Below, one piece after another: positions 8,602 through 17,567 of a stretch of 64,000 nucleotides of DNA (the first letter of the stretch is position 1; the number at the start of each line of letters is the position of its first letter). This DNA is from Gammaproteobacteria bacterium (lineage in GTDB: Bacteria; Pseudomonadota; Gammaproteobacteria; GRL18): positions 1-64,000 of the forward strand of contig JADGEM010000012.1 in the NCBI GenBank assembly GCA_016744375.1. The letters run 5' to 3'. The position numbers and the translations under genes are program-made. The notes beneath the pieces are model-generated. The model saw nothing but the letters and a program-made list of their open reading frames with translations. It ran no database searches and was not told the origin of the DNA.

Positions 8602-10752
8602 TTAGTTTTTGGCCTGCTCTATTTCAGCTATTGCCTGCTTATTTTCATGTTTTACTAGCGGCAACATGGCATTCGTCAACCCCACCATTTTTGAACTGAA
8701 ATAGACAAGCATACTGCCAACGAGCCCCATATTGAAGAGAAACACACCCACCAGAGTAATTGCACCAGGTATTATTGAGGTTAAATAATTGGTACGCATA
8801 TTAGCTTCAAAAAATTTGGAAATTTCGAATAAGGGTTTTAATTTCTTTAAATCACCATCCATCAAAATAATCTGGGCGGTATCAGTGGCGACACTTGAAG
8901 CACCGCGTAGCGAGATGGATACATTGGCCTGTTTTAGGGCGATGGCATCGTTAATTCCATCACCGACATAAGCAACAAATTTTCCATCTTCACGTAGCTT
9001 GGCAATCAGCTCTGCTTTTTTATCAGGCAGTGTTTCAGAAAAATAATGTTCTATGCCTAATTCATTGGCAAGTTGGCGAGTCGGTTGCTCGTGATCGCCT
9101 GAAATAATGATGACTGAAATGCCCTGGGCTTTTACATATTTGATAATTTCTTTGGCTTCTGGGCGAACACAAGGTTGTAATTCCAACATTCCGGCTAGTG
9201 TTCCATCGACAGCAACATACACAAGCGAATGTCCCCTGGCGTCAGATTCAGTTTTTAAGCTCTGAATCTGATCTGAAAAATGTATATCCTGTTGTTCCAT
9301 ATACTTCGCACTGCCTACCTGTACAAGCTTTGTGTCAATTTTGACTTCAATACCATATCCAACCTTGTATGCAGTTTCTTTAATGTTGGGCAAATCCATC
9401 CCACGTTGTTCTGCAGCAGTGAGTATAGCCTTGGCAATGGGATGGGTTTGTCGATATTCAGCTGCCGCAGCGTAAGATAACAGAGTTGCTTCATCAAAAG
9501 GTTCAAGTGGATGAAGATGGCTAAGCTGTGGTTGCTCCATGGTCAATGTGCCGGTTTTATCAAAAACCAGGGTGTCCACTTTTTGCAACATTTCCAGTGA
9601 GCGGCCATCCTTTATCAATATGCCATTTGCGGCCATAATATGTAAAAAGTTCAATACACTGATCGGCCCGTACAGCTTCATATTGTAACCAAAAGCAGTC
9701 CAGATAATAGCCATTGCCGCACTTGGACCAAGCAAGGGCAAGGTTAAGCCACTAACAACCAGGGTTGGCGCAATAAAATCATCCGCTATCTGTTTTCCTC
9801 GTAAGCGCAGACTTTCTTTATACTCCTGTGTTTTTTCCAGGATGAGTCCAATTTTTGCTGCATTGGTATCGGAACCAGTCTGTTCTACTTCAATTAGAAT
9901 TCGCCCGCCTAATATCAGGGTAGAGGCAAAAACCTTTCCTCCAACTTCTTTCTCTATCGATTTTGATTCGCCTGTCAGACCATGCTGGTCAATACTTGCC
10001 AATCCCTCGATTATCACGCCATCAACCGGAATAGTCTCACCTGCATTGACTACTAATATATCCTGTTTTTTTATCGCCGCCAAAGGTATCTCAACTTCAG
10101 AACCTTCTTTTACCACCCATACAGATTGTTGCTTTTGACTAAAACTATTAATTAATTGTTTATGTGAATGCTGTTCGGTTCGAGTCAGCAGTTTCTGGCA
10201 CAACAAACTTGTAAAAGTGATGAAAATAGCCAAAAAGAAAAATCCTGATGCTAGAAGACTAATCACAGAAATAATTTCAATAAGTTCGGTGGTTATATGC
10301 CCTTTCTTCAAATTTTGAAATAATTTTTTAAATACAGGAGTAAAAATATAGAGCGTGGCAACGCCAGCTATGGGCAACAAAGGAGCATAGAACCAGGTGC
10401 CTATCAGGGATAGACCCATTAAGCCTATCGATCCTTTAATGCTATTGTTCAGTTTTCTTTCAGAAGCAGCAGCAGAGGCATCCAACTGATGAGGTTCATC
10501 CCCGATAGACATCTGTTTAATGTGTTGATCACGCAACTCACCACCACTCGTGGAAATCTTAATTACTTCTTTAGCCGCAAGTAGGCCCGTTTTGGTTTTT
10601 TGATAGAGACTGGATAACCTGATTTTCTGTTTGGGTTTAGAAGGCTGGCTTTTGTTTAATGTGTCATTTATAAGTTGGCGATTTTGAAGATATCGGGTAC
10701 TTCTTGTGCCAAAAACCACACCGCCGCCGAATAACAATATTTGAGTTAGCAT
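8602..10752 (-). CDS. P1B-like P-type ATPase lacking the CPx metal site
   Basis: 716 residues. One N-terminal membrane anchor (residues 1-18) and a basic linker precede the ATPase core. The catalytic parts are intact: actuator motif LTGESKS, phosphorylated Asp398 in DKTGTLT, THP (the P1B HP motif) and GDGIND. The transport helix before the phosphorylation site reads AFGYNMKLYGPIS where metal pumps have CPC or SPC, and the usual NDAPAL after GDGIND is NDAIAL. There is no HMA or His-rich metal-binding domain. It is therefore derived from heavy-metal pumps but probably does not carry a soft metal through that site. It leads an operon with the Na/phosphate transporter. Paralogues: 14154-16280, 43119-45149 and 50767-52827. 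Confidence 0.85.
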   Translation of the reverse strand: MLTQILLFGGGVVFGTRSTRYLQNRQLINDTLNKSQPSKPKQKIRLSSLYQKTKTGLLAAKEVIKISTSGGELRDQHIKQMSIGDEPHQLDASAAASERKLNNSIKGSIGLMGLSLIGTWFYAPLLPIAGVATLYIFTPVFKKLFQNLKKGHITTELIEIISVISLLASGFFFLAIFITFTSLLCQKLLTRTEQHSHKQLINSFSQKQQSVWVVKEGSEVEIPLAAIKKQDILVVNAGETIPVDGVIIEGLASIDQHGLTGESKSIEKEVGGKVFASTLILGGRILIEVEQTGSDTNAAKIGLILEKTQEYKESLRLRGKQIADDFIAPTLVVSGLTLPLLGPSAAMAIIWTAFGYNMKLYGPISVLNFLHIMAANGILIKDGRSLEMLQKVDTLVFDKTGTLTMEQPQLSHLHPLEPFDEATLLSYAAAAEYRQTHPIAKAILTAAEQRGMDLPNIKETAYKVGYGIEVKIDTKLVQVGSAKYMEQQDIHFSDQIQSLKTESDARGHSLVYVAVDGTLAGMLELQPCVRPEAKEIIKYVKAQGISVIIISGDHEQPTRQLANELGIEHYFSETLPDKKAELIAKLREDGKFVAYVGDGINDAIALKQANVSISLRGASSVATDTAQIILMDGDLKKLKPLFEISKFFEANMRTNYLTSIIPGAITLVGVFLFNMGLVGSMLVYFSSKMVGLTNAMLPLVKHENKQAIAEIEQAKN

Positions 10753-10893
10753 TACAGGAAATCCGGAGTAAAAGGGGATACTCTACAGCCATAACCATCG
10801 TGATATTGGGTTAAACAAATATTATCATCTTTTTTTTCCATGGTTCGACCTTTATCATGATGGTCCCATATAATAAAACATGAAGGCTGTTAA

Positions 10894-11035
10894 GTACACT
10901 CTATATTTACAGTCATATATAATACCTCTGACACTTGTTAACCTAGATTAACGAAAAGATCTTTAGCACTTGTTATATTCCATATATCTTAAATTCAGGC
11001 TAGGGGATTCTGATGATTCCCTCCATCGTTCTTGT
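10894..11035 (+). repeat. Leader copy A, duplicated with 11768-11915
   Basis: This upstream region resembles the leader of the DoxX fusion gene at roughly 70% by eye. Shared blocks include TCATATATA (10913-10921), TAGATTAA, CACTTGTTATATT and the coding start TGATGATTCCCT. It ends in a tiny reading frame (11013-11066, MIPSIVLVLLSIILNNH) whose first residues match MIPFIVLAPL of the DoxX fusion protein, so the tiny frame is probably a relic of a duplicated gene start. It may now serve as promoter and leader for the DUF2892 gene at 11090. Bases 10753-10893 show nothing further. Confidence 0.6.
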
Positions 11036-11089
11036 GCTATTATCTATTATATTGAACAACCATTAAATTAAGATGAGGAGAACTAATCA

Positions 11090-11293
11090 ATGACTATTGA
11101 AAGAATGATTACCGCTATGGCAGGTTTATTTATTTTGATCAGCTTACTTTTAGCCTATTTTGCAAGCCCCTACTGGCTATTCTTCACTGCATTCGTAGGT
11201 TTAAATCTGTTTCAATCATCATTTACAGGGTTTTGTCCTGCAGCAATGATCTTTAAAGCAATGGGATTTAAATCTGCCGCTGAGATGGCTTAA
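11090..11293 (+). CDS. DUF2892 (YgaP-like transmembrane domain) protein
   Basis: This 67-residue protein has the DUF2892 pattern: a short N-terminus, two transmembrane helices and FCPAAMIFKAMGF at the end. In YgaP the domain anchors a rhodanese; stand-alone copies are common in sulfur-metabolising and metal-stressed bacteria, with no known function. GAGGAG lies before the ATG. It sits downstream of a duplicated copy of the promoter of the DoxX fusion gene, so the two may be expressed under the same conditions. The family call is firm and the function is not known. Confidence 0.8.
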   Translation: MTIERMITAMAGLFILISLLLAYFASPYWLFFTAFVGLNLFQSSFTGFCPAAMIFKAMGFKSAAEMA

Positions 11294-11767
11294 TCTCAGG
11301 TATTTTATACCCATCCAAAAAACATGACTGCTCTTTTTATGAGAGCAGATATATTCAGAACAGTGACATAATAAGTTACACGAGTTATGTTGTCTTTTTG
11401 GTACAACCAGCCTTGAAATATATTGGCGGTGTACCCTTGCGCTCACGGTATTAGTAAATCCATTCACGTCACTTTCCAGTAAACCTTGCCCTCATTAACA
11501 GGCCTAGTAGGTAGATATTTACCCGTCCTGAAAAAAGGCATCATCCCCTCCCTTTTTCTCATAGAGACAACACCATCACATGAGCTATTTTCCACCACCA
11601 ACTGTGCTACGAGTTCTATCTTAAGAATCACACCCAAAACAGCAGGATGGGTATTTTACAACCTCACTCTGAATTATAACTATATTGATACAAACAAATA
11701 TAATTATCTATTTTTTTTTAGTTAATCCTTTCTCCTAGTTGTTTTTTGCAGTAAGATAGAAGACCTG
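11294..11767. other. Gene-poor stretch with split GGATGGGTAT inverted repeat
   Basis: No convincing gene was found. ATACCCATCC (11307-11316) and GGATGGGTAT (11644-11653) are inverted copies of the arms of the intact hairpin at 13059-13087. They are separated here by about 330 bases of unrecognised sequence. A hairpin split by an insertion would explain this, but the ends carry no further inverted repeat or target duplication that I can see. Confidence 0.35.
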
Positions 11768-11915
11768 TGAGTACAGTCTATCTCTATAATCATATATAGT
11801 TTAGTTTTATTGATTTCTTTTTTATTAATTTAGATTAATGAGAATATCTTTATCACTTGTTATATTTATTAATACTTTTATTTTAATAGGAAGTGCTGAT
11901 GATTCCCTTTATTGT
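11768..11915 (+). repeat. Leader copy B, promoter region of the DoxX fusion gene
   Basis: Second copy of the leader described at 10894-11035. It carries CATATATAG (11791-11799), TTTAGATTAATGAGAA, TATCACTTGTTATATT and the ribosome site AGGAAG, and runs into the first codons of the gene at 11899. A similar TATATAG-TAGATTA block also precedes the small gene at 18300, which suggests a shared promoter or operator type. Confidence 0.55.
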
Positions 11916-13032
11916 TCTTGCGCCTCTGGCTATAGCCGGGGGAGGACTGTTCGGACTGGCGGAGGAGCACTTTCGTCGCAAACGTCTGGCCACGCAACCC
12001 TCTTCCCAACCAACCCCAGACTCACCCCATTCCGATACCGAAGAACAGGACGCACCGGTCATGGCCAGTGGCGAACCTATCCAAATAAAGCGCTCAGCGC
12101 TTGCTGCACGTACCGCTCTGGGTCTGTCGGCAGCAGGAATATGGTATCCCCCGCTGATGCTCGTCTCTGTGCCGGTTATTGGCTACAGCGCATACAACTG
12201 GCTACGCACCCGGTATCTATTCGAGAAACCTTTACACAAATCGCCCTTGAGGATCCTGGCAAGCCTTGCGCTATTAGGCTCCTTGGCAACAGGAAACTGG
12301 TTGATGGCATCACTGGTATTAAGTGTCGACTTGTCAGGACGAAAATGGATATCCAAGTGGACCGAGGGTTCACATTTAATTGATAATGATACCGGAAAAG
12401 AAGTCATTCCTTCCGGTTTTATGTCACGAATTAAATATCTAATACGAGTGATGCTGAAGGGAGAGCCTCGCTGGGAATGGTTTCCAGCTCTGTTGGCACG
12501 AGTATCGATGGGACTGTTCTTTGCAATTTCCGGCTGGAACAAGCTATTCATGGTTTCGCATTGGAAAGGCCTGTTAGCTGCAATGATTGCGACAGGCTTA
12601 CCCTTTCCAAAATTAATGTCTCTTGTTCTAGCCTGGCTCGAACTTGCCGGCGGTGCCCTTCTTACCATCGGTTTCATGTCAACATTCTTTTCCATTGCGC
12701 TGGCATTTGCAATGATCGTAGCCATTGTAACAGTTGAGATCCCCTTCGTAATTCCGCCAGGACTCGGTCCTCTCGACTGGCTGGATTGGTTCTTATATTT
12801 ACCTCAGGTCTTATATGTTCTCATTTTCTTATGGCTAATCATCAAAGGCCCTGGTCCTTACAGTGCCGATGCTGTTATTGCGCGCAAACTTGGGTTTGAC
12901 AAGGACTCCGAAGAAGATCCCAATATGGATTCTGAAAAGAGCACCCCGCAAGACCCTGAGACTGATTCCGAGAAAAGTCCCGATAAGGAATCCGGCCTCG
13001 GAGGAGGCAGTTGGACTCCACAGTACACTTAA
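11899..13032 (+). CDS. DoxX-family membrane protein with a P-type ATPase-like N-terminal half
   Basis: 377 residues. The first ~130 look like the N-terminus of the ATPases in this window: a membrane anchor (MIPFIVLAPLAIAGG), a basic then acidic linker, and a helix pair (ALGLSAAGIWYPPLMLVSVP, then SAYNWLRTRYLFEK) followed by two more helices. No actuator or phosphorylation domain follows. Instead residues ~192-310 are a DoxX-type four-helix unit (FPALLARVSMGLFFAISGWNK), the fold of thiosulfate:quinone oxidoreductase small subunits and related redox membrane proteins. The tail is acidic with DSEKSP-like repeats. The ATG at 11899 follows AGGAAG. The truncated ATPase at 56057-56824 starts in the same way. 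Confidence 0.7.
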   Translation: MIPFIVLAPLAIAGGGLFGLAEEHFRRKRLATQPSSQPTPDSPHSDTEEQDAPVMASGEPIQIKRSALAARTALGLSAAGIWYPPLMLVSVPVIGYSAYNWLRTRYLFEKPLHKSPLRILASLALLGSLATGNWLMASLVLSVDLSGRKWISKWTEGSHLIDNDTGKEVIPSGFMSRIKYLIRVMLKGEPRWEWFPALLARVSMGLFFAISGWNKLFMVSHWKGLLAAMIATGLPFPKLMSLVLAWLELAGGALLTIGFMSTFFSIALAFAMIVAIVTVEIPFVIPPGLGPLDWLDWFLYLPQVLYVLIFLWLIIKGPGPYSADAVIARKLGFDKDSEEDPNMDSEKSTPQDPETDSEKSPDKESGLGGGSWTPQYT

Positions 13033-13058
13033 GCCGCTAGCAGAGGTGCATAACACAG

Positions 13059-13087
13059 TGGATGGGTATATTATATATACCCATCCA
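13059..13087 (+). terminator. Hairpin after the DoxX fusion gene
   Basis: TGGATGGGTATA (13059-13070) and TATACCCATCCA (13076-13087) form a perfect 12-base stem with a 5-base loop, 26 bases after the stop codon. No uridine run follows, so it could be a processing or protective structure rather than an intrinsic terminator. The arms recur at 11306 and 11644. Confidence 0.5.
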
Positions 13088-13243
13088 AATACAACGTTTG
13101 TTATGCATTAGGTCGTTATTATCATTGAGGTGCAAAACCTAGAGTTTAATAATTCAGCGGTTGCTCTCAGTCCGGGTAAATAATACAAGCAGCCCAGATT
13201 GAAGTAGTAGATTATAATAATTTATCACATGAGGAAGGATAAA

Positions 13244-13675
13244 ATGGGTTTTAAAAGCAGTTTATTAAAAAGCAAGCTATTAAAACGAACAGTAAAAGTA
13301 GGAGCAAAGCTAACACCTAAAATACTAGTCGTATCGGTAGCTAATATCATTCTTAAAGGCATTGCAGAATTTTCAGAGATTCTTTATGACCTGGACAAAC
13401 GCACAGCCTTTGTAAATGTCACACTTTATGGAGAAGAAGAACCGATTGAGATTGCCCTGGATGGTTTTGAAATCTTAGGCGATGAGGAAAATTATCAATT
13501 TATTCTACATAAAGCACAATCGAATAAACCTTGGATGAATAATATACTTTCCCGTATCGTCGGGAAAGCTTGGGATATTCCTTCAATACCACAATATAAA
13601 GATGAAATTGGGTTTGTTGCCAGCCTTCTTGAAGCCGAAAATCCTGAACAAGAAACAGTTAATGAGATTGCCTGA
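13244..13675 (+). CDS. Hypothetical protein, 143 residues
   Basis: I do not recognise a family. The N-terminus is basic (KSSLLKSKLLKRTVKVGAKL) and leads into one moderately hydrophobic helix (PKILVVSVANIILKGIAEF). It is followed by a compact acidic domain that looks like a small beta-rich fold (RTAFVNVTLYGEEEPIEIAL). The start at 13244 is chosen because GGAAGG lies just before it; the in-frame ATG at 13229 would place that site inside the gene. It is probably a peripheral membrane protein. The basic anchor-plus-domain layout resembles other small proteins here, but no homology is claimed. Confidence 0.6.
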   Translation: MGFKSSLLKSKLLKRTVKVGAKLTPKILVVSVANIILKGIAEFSEILYDLDKRTAFVNVTLYGEEEPIEIALDGFEILGDEENYQFILHKAQSNKPWMNNILSRIVGKAWDIPSIPQYKDEIGFVASLLEAENPEQETVNEIA

Positions 13676-14039
13676 TTGTAATCGTTCAAACATTAACTCA
13701 TAACTTATCATATTGGTTCTAAATGCCTTTAAAAAGTACGGTCTTAACTCATGTCATTGCTCCACACCGTACGACAATATTAAACCGGTAAGCAGCTTCT
13801 TATCGGTTATCCCCACCATAAAAGTTGATGAATTATAATTATTGACTATCAGTCCAGATACACACCAGAGCAAAATGATCTTCCAGGAAGTCTGAACTTT
13901 GTCCATGGCTATCCATATACTGTTTATCAATATACATTTCTGTACAGTATCGTAAAATATCTTCAACCATAGAAAAGACTTTGGATGAGGAACAGCATTT
14001 GAGTTGAGAATAAATACGGCTGGGTAAACTTTTTCAATA
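13676..14039. other. Intergenic stretch without recognised features
   Basis: No supported gene. A 70-codon frame on the minus strand (13754-13966) lacks a ribosome site and family features. Up to the hairpin at 14040 I see nothing else. Confidence 0.5.
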
Positions 14040-14069
14040 AGTTATTATATCAGCGCTAATATAATAACT
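14040..14069 (+). terminator. Hairpin terminator between convergent genes
   Basis: AGTTATTATAT (14040-14050) pairs perfectly with ATATAATAACT (14059-14069) around an 8-base loop. CTTATTTTATTTTTT follows on the plus strand. It lies 85 bases beyond the stop of the minus-strand ATPase and may serve both directions. Confidence 0.6.
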
Positions 14070-14153
14070 CTTATTTTATTTTTTGGAAAAAAAGACTGTT
14101 TTACTATACAGAATACCTGTTTTCACTTCTGTCTAACACTCTATCATCACACC

Positions 14154-16280
14154 CTACTTATGAATGTATATATACTTAATAAGTTTTTTGACTGTCGACT
14201 TATCTTCTTCTTCAGCTTCATTTTCTATATGCTCAAGTTTGCTTTTTTCATCAGTTTTTTTATCTACTTTGTCACTTATTTCAGTATAGGGCAGCATTCC
14301 ATTTGCAGCAGCAATCAGGTTGAAGCCATTATTCAAAACCAGTGAAGCTTTTAGTCCAAAAAATCCCATAAAGGCGCCGACAATACAAACTGTGTTCGGA
14401 ATTGCAATCATCAGAAAGCTTCTTTTTACATTGGTTTGCAGATTGGCAGCAACCTCAAACAGATAATGAAATTTGGTAAGCGTACCGTCCATGAAGATCA
14501 CATCAGCAACATCAACTGCGATGGTTGATGCGCCTTTTAAAGAGACACCAATTTCAGCATGAGAAAGGGCAGCAGAATCATTAATTCCATCGCCAACCAT
14601 CATTACTTTTTTGCCTTCATCCTGCAGTAATTTCACATAATCGGCTTTTTCATTAGGCAGTACTCCGGCAAAATAGCGATCAATATTGAGCTGACGCGCA
14701 AGCTCTTTGGTAGGTGCTTCACTATCACCTGAAATAACAACAATTTCTTTAATACCTAAGCGCCTTAAATCAGCTATGACATCAGCAGCTTCTTCTCTCA
14801 CTGTGGATTGCAGTTCAATCATGCCCGCTACTTTGTTATTGATCGCTGTCAATATCGCTGATTGCCCACGTTCATCGGCCTCTTTTAAAGCGGCTTTAAT
14901 TTTTTCTGGAAACTCGATATTCTCATTTTCCATATAGCGGGCACTGCCCACTTTGATCCAGTCCTGACCAATTTCTACTTCAATACCTAAACCAACATGA
15001 TATTGGGACTCATCATATTCTGCTAATTCTATATTTTCATCCCTGGCTTTCTGCAAAATAGCAGCAGCAATTGGGTGAGAAAATTTTTGTTCGGCTGTAG
15101 CTGTGCAAAACAGGATTTTTTCTTCACTATACGTTTCATCCGCCGTTACAATTCTAGAGACAGTAGGCACTTCTTTGGTCAAAGTACCCGTTTTATCAAA
15201 TAGTACAACATCAATATCTTTTAGTTTTTCGACGACTTCACTATGTTTAATCAGGATGCCATTTTTTGCGGCGTTACCCAATGAAGCCAGTAATGCGATG
15301 GGAGCTGCTATCCGGATACCAGTACCGTAATCAGCATTTATTATGGCAAGTAACGCACCTGGCCCGACCATTGCGTAACCCAGAGCTCCCATACCCATGG
15401 TAGGTATAACCATTTTATCGGCTATTTTTTCACCGACGGACTGTAACTTGACATCATAATTGGAAGCTTCATTGATAATTGATATAACTTGAGATGCCAA
15501 GGTATTCTCACCCGTTTCCTGCACTTTAACCTTGATCTTTCCGGCAACTATCACAGTAGTAGCAAAAACCTGTTCATTCTCATGTTTATCTGCCGGGACA
15601 GATTCACCAGTGAGACTTTGCTGATCAATCATAGCCCCACCTTCAATGATAATCCCGTCTACGGGTACTTGTTCGCCTGTACCAACAATGACAATATCAT
15701 TTTGTTTCAAGTCCTTTACTTCGATTTGGACTTCTGTACCATCAACGAGCAACCAGGCAAAACGAGGCTGTTCACCAAATATGTCGGTTATATAGTTACG
15801 TGATTTCTTGGTGGTTTTTTGTAGCAACATATCTGCAAGATCAATAATCCAGACCATAAATGCCGCCGCAGCAATTTGCCCAAAGAGTAGGGTCAGCAAA
15901 ATCACCCCAGTATCAAGCATATCAACTTTGATTTTCTTTTCTTTGAATAGAGCATTTGTCGCTTCTTGAAAAATATTGAACGAAAAATAACCAATTAATA
16001 GACAGGTGACAGGCATAAGCCAGACCAAACTGGTTTGGGCTAATACAGCAATACCCATGGTTCCTGTAGTCATAAGAAAACGATATTTATGTCGTTCTTC
16101 ATTAGCTTCAATGTCTTCAATAGCTAATTCGGTCTGTGTTTCATGCAATGTATTCGTACTTGATGAACCAGCTATTTTTTTAATCTCTCGTTTACTTTTA
16201 GCTTTAGTCAGCACTTTTTTTACATAAGGCGCAGCAGTTGCACCAACAAAAACCAGTATCATTCCACCAATTTGAATCAT
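14154..16280 (-). CDS. P1B-like P-type ATPase lacking the CPx metal site
   Basis: 708 residues with the same plan as the other CPx-less paralogues: an N-terminal anchor (MIQIGGMILVFVGATAAPYV), a basic linker, then the ATPase core. LTGESVPADK, Asp362 of DKTGTLT, SHP and GDGIND are all present. The transport-helix motif is ADYGTGIRIAAPIAL instead of CPC, and the segment after GDGIND is NDSAAL. The C-terminus adds a highly charged tail (DKVDKKTDEKSKLEHIENEA). AAGGAC precedes the ATG. The gene follows a dicarboxylate-type symporter by 72 bases on the same strand, so the two are probably co-transcribed. The substrate is unknown; loss of the metal ligands argues against a classical Cu or Zn pump. 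Confidence 0.85.
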   Translation of the reverse strand: MIQIGGMILVFVGATAAPYVKKVLTKAKSKREIKKIAGSSSTNTLHETQTELAIEDIEANEERHKYRFLMTTGTMGIAVLAQTSLVWLMPVTCLLIGYFSFNIFQEATNALFKEKKIKVDMLDTGVILLTLLFGQIAAAAFMVWIIDLADMLLQKTTKKSRNYITDIFGEQPRFAWLLVDGTEVQIEVKDLKQNDIVIVGTGEQVPVDGIIIEGGAMIDQQSLTGESVPADKHENEQVFATTVIVAGKIKVKVQETGENTLASQVISIINEASNYDVKLQSVGEKIADKMVIPTMGMGALGYAMVGPGALLAIINADYGTGIRIAAPIALLASLGNAAKNGILIKHSEVVEKLKDIDVVLFDKTGTLTKEVPTVSRIVTADETYSEEKILFCTATAEQKFSHPIAAAILQKARDENIELAEYDESQYHVGLGIEVEIGQDWIKVGSARYMENENIEFPEKIKAALKEADERGQSAILTAINNKVAGMIELQSTVREEAADVIADLRRLGIKEIVVISGDSEAPTKELARQLNIDRYFAGVLPNEKADYVKLLQDEGKKVMMVGDGINDSAALSHAEIGVSLKGASTIAVDVADVIFMDGTLTKFHYLFEVAANLQTNVKRSFLMIAIPNTVCIVGAFMGFFGLKASLVLNNGFNLIAAANGMLPYTEISDKVDKKTDEKSKLEHIENEAEEEDKSTVKKLIKYIYIHK

Positions 16281-16352
16281 GGTATAATGTCCTTTAATTA
16301 ATAATAGAAATGATGAGTAATCTTCTACAATATTCTGGAAGATTAAACAGCA

Positions 16353-17567
16353 TTAATATCGCTTGTTAAGAATAATGGCGCATAAACACTCATCAGTGGA
16401 ATTAGCCCCAGTTCGAAATGAATCCGGCAATCCAATCTGAAGGCCAATATACAAACTCAAATAGACGGGCATTAACTCAGGAGATACTCCCATGGAAAGC
16501 GCCATTGGGCCAGCAAAAAGTATTAATTCACCAGGCATACCAGGCACTCCATAACCAATTAAAAAAACAATGGGTATACTAAGTAGCAATTGAATGAGTG
16601 ATATATCAACATTTAATATCGCTGCTACAAGCCCGGTCATAATAAACACATTGACTATTGTGCCATTAATATTAAGAAATGAACCAGTGCCGATGACAAA
16701 TTGGCGAACTTCATCAGGGATAGTCGGACAAAATTTCTTCACCATGTTCAGATTTAGCGGCGTTGCTAACGCTTCTGAAGAGGTTGCCCAAAGCATGGGG
16801 TACACTTTTATCCAATAAACAGAAAAGTATTCTTTCAGAGAAAAATCTGGTTTTGCACGTTTAACTAAAAAGATTAAGCCAAGATGCCAGATAGCAGAAA
16901 CAAACCCGGTTAGTAAGGCTCCCAGGACATAAAGAAAAAGCATGCCCAATGATGATGCAATATCGATACTGAAACCAAATATTGATACAGTATTAGCCCT
17001 GATATTGGCGGCATCAGGCCCTAGACTTTTTTCAAGAATCTCTGGCAAAATAGTGACATATGCACCCACTGCAATCATCATGAAAGGGATAATCGGTATT
17101 ATAAATTGGCCTAAAAATTCAATCAGTTCAACACCTTTTCCTAAAGTATTTGCTGCCTTGGTAAATCTTAATGCAACAGCTGTTGTAATAATGGACGCAT
17201 AAATAGCATAAAAATACTCACTATGAGTCAACATGTATCCAAGGGAAGTCACAGATTCTTTTAGGGCATCTTTAAATCCGTCAAGTGATGAATACACTGG
17301 TATATCAAAAGCAATGACTGTCCAGATTACACCATATACACAAGCAATAAGCCTGGCGACTGCATACCATTTAATAGTATGCTTGGCAAAACTTTTCCCC
17401 CGCGTTTCGCTTATCATAAGCTTAATAAGAGTAGGGGTCAGAATCAAATAAATTGCTACAGGAGCAAAATAGCTATAGCCATCTATAAGGCCTTCCATTG
17501 CATCACTTACTAAATAGGCAAATGCTGGAGATTGATCAGCCCAGAATGTTCCTGTTAATAAGGACAC
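16353..17567 (-). CDS. Dicarboxylate/amino acid:cation symporter (DAACS family)
   Basis: About 404 residues with the family's re-entrant loop region (GTGSFLNINGTIVNVFIMTGLVA and the matching first half) and eight or so membrane segments. Relatives import C4-dicarboxylates or acidic amino acids with Na+ or H+. The usual signature residues are altered in places (SSEALATPLNLNMVKK), so substrate choice is uncertain. The start is unclear: the first standard codon is GTG at 17567 with no ribosome site, yet the frame stays open for 18 further codons to about 17621 and encodes a plausible start of the first helix after GGGGTGA, with only ATT or CTG codons available. It is followed by the ATPase at 14154-16280. 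Confidence 0.75.
   Translation of the reverse strand: MSLLTGTFWADQSPAFAYLVSDAMEGLIDGYSYFAPVAIYLILTPTLIKLMISETRGKSFAKHTIKWYAVARLIACVYGVIWTVIAFDIPVYSSLDGFKDALKESVTSLGYMLTHSEYFYAIYASIITTAVALRFTKAANTLGKGVELIEFLGQFIIPIIPFMMIAVGAYVTILPEILEKSLGPDAANIRANTVSIFGFSIDIASSLGMLFLYVLGALLTGFVSAIWHLGLIFLVKRAKPDFSLKEYFSVYWIKVYPMLWATSSEALATPLNLNMVKKFCPTIPDEVRQFVIGTGSFLNINGTIVNVFIMTGLVAAILNVDISLIQLLLSIPIVFLIGYGVPGMPGELILFAGPMALSMGVSPELMPVYLSLYIGLQIGLPDSFRTGANSTDECLCAIILNKRY

Noticed and set aside
11838-12383. 181-codon plus-strand frame
   Set aside because: Out-of-frame shadow of the DoxX fusion gene, which has the ribosome site and clear domains.
13754-13966. 70-codon minus-strand frame
   Set aside because: No ribosome site and no protein-like features beyond chance.
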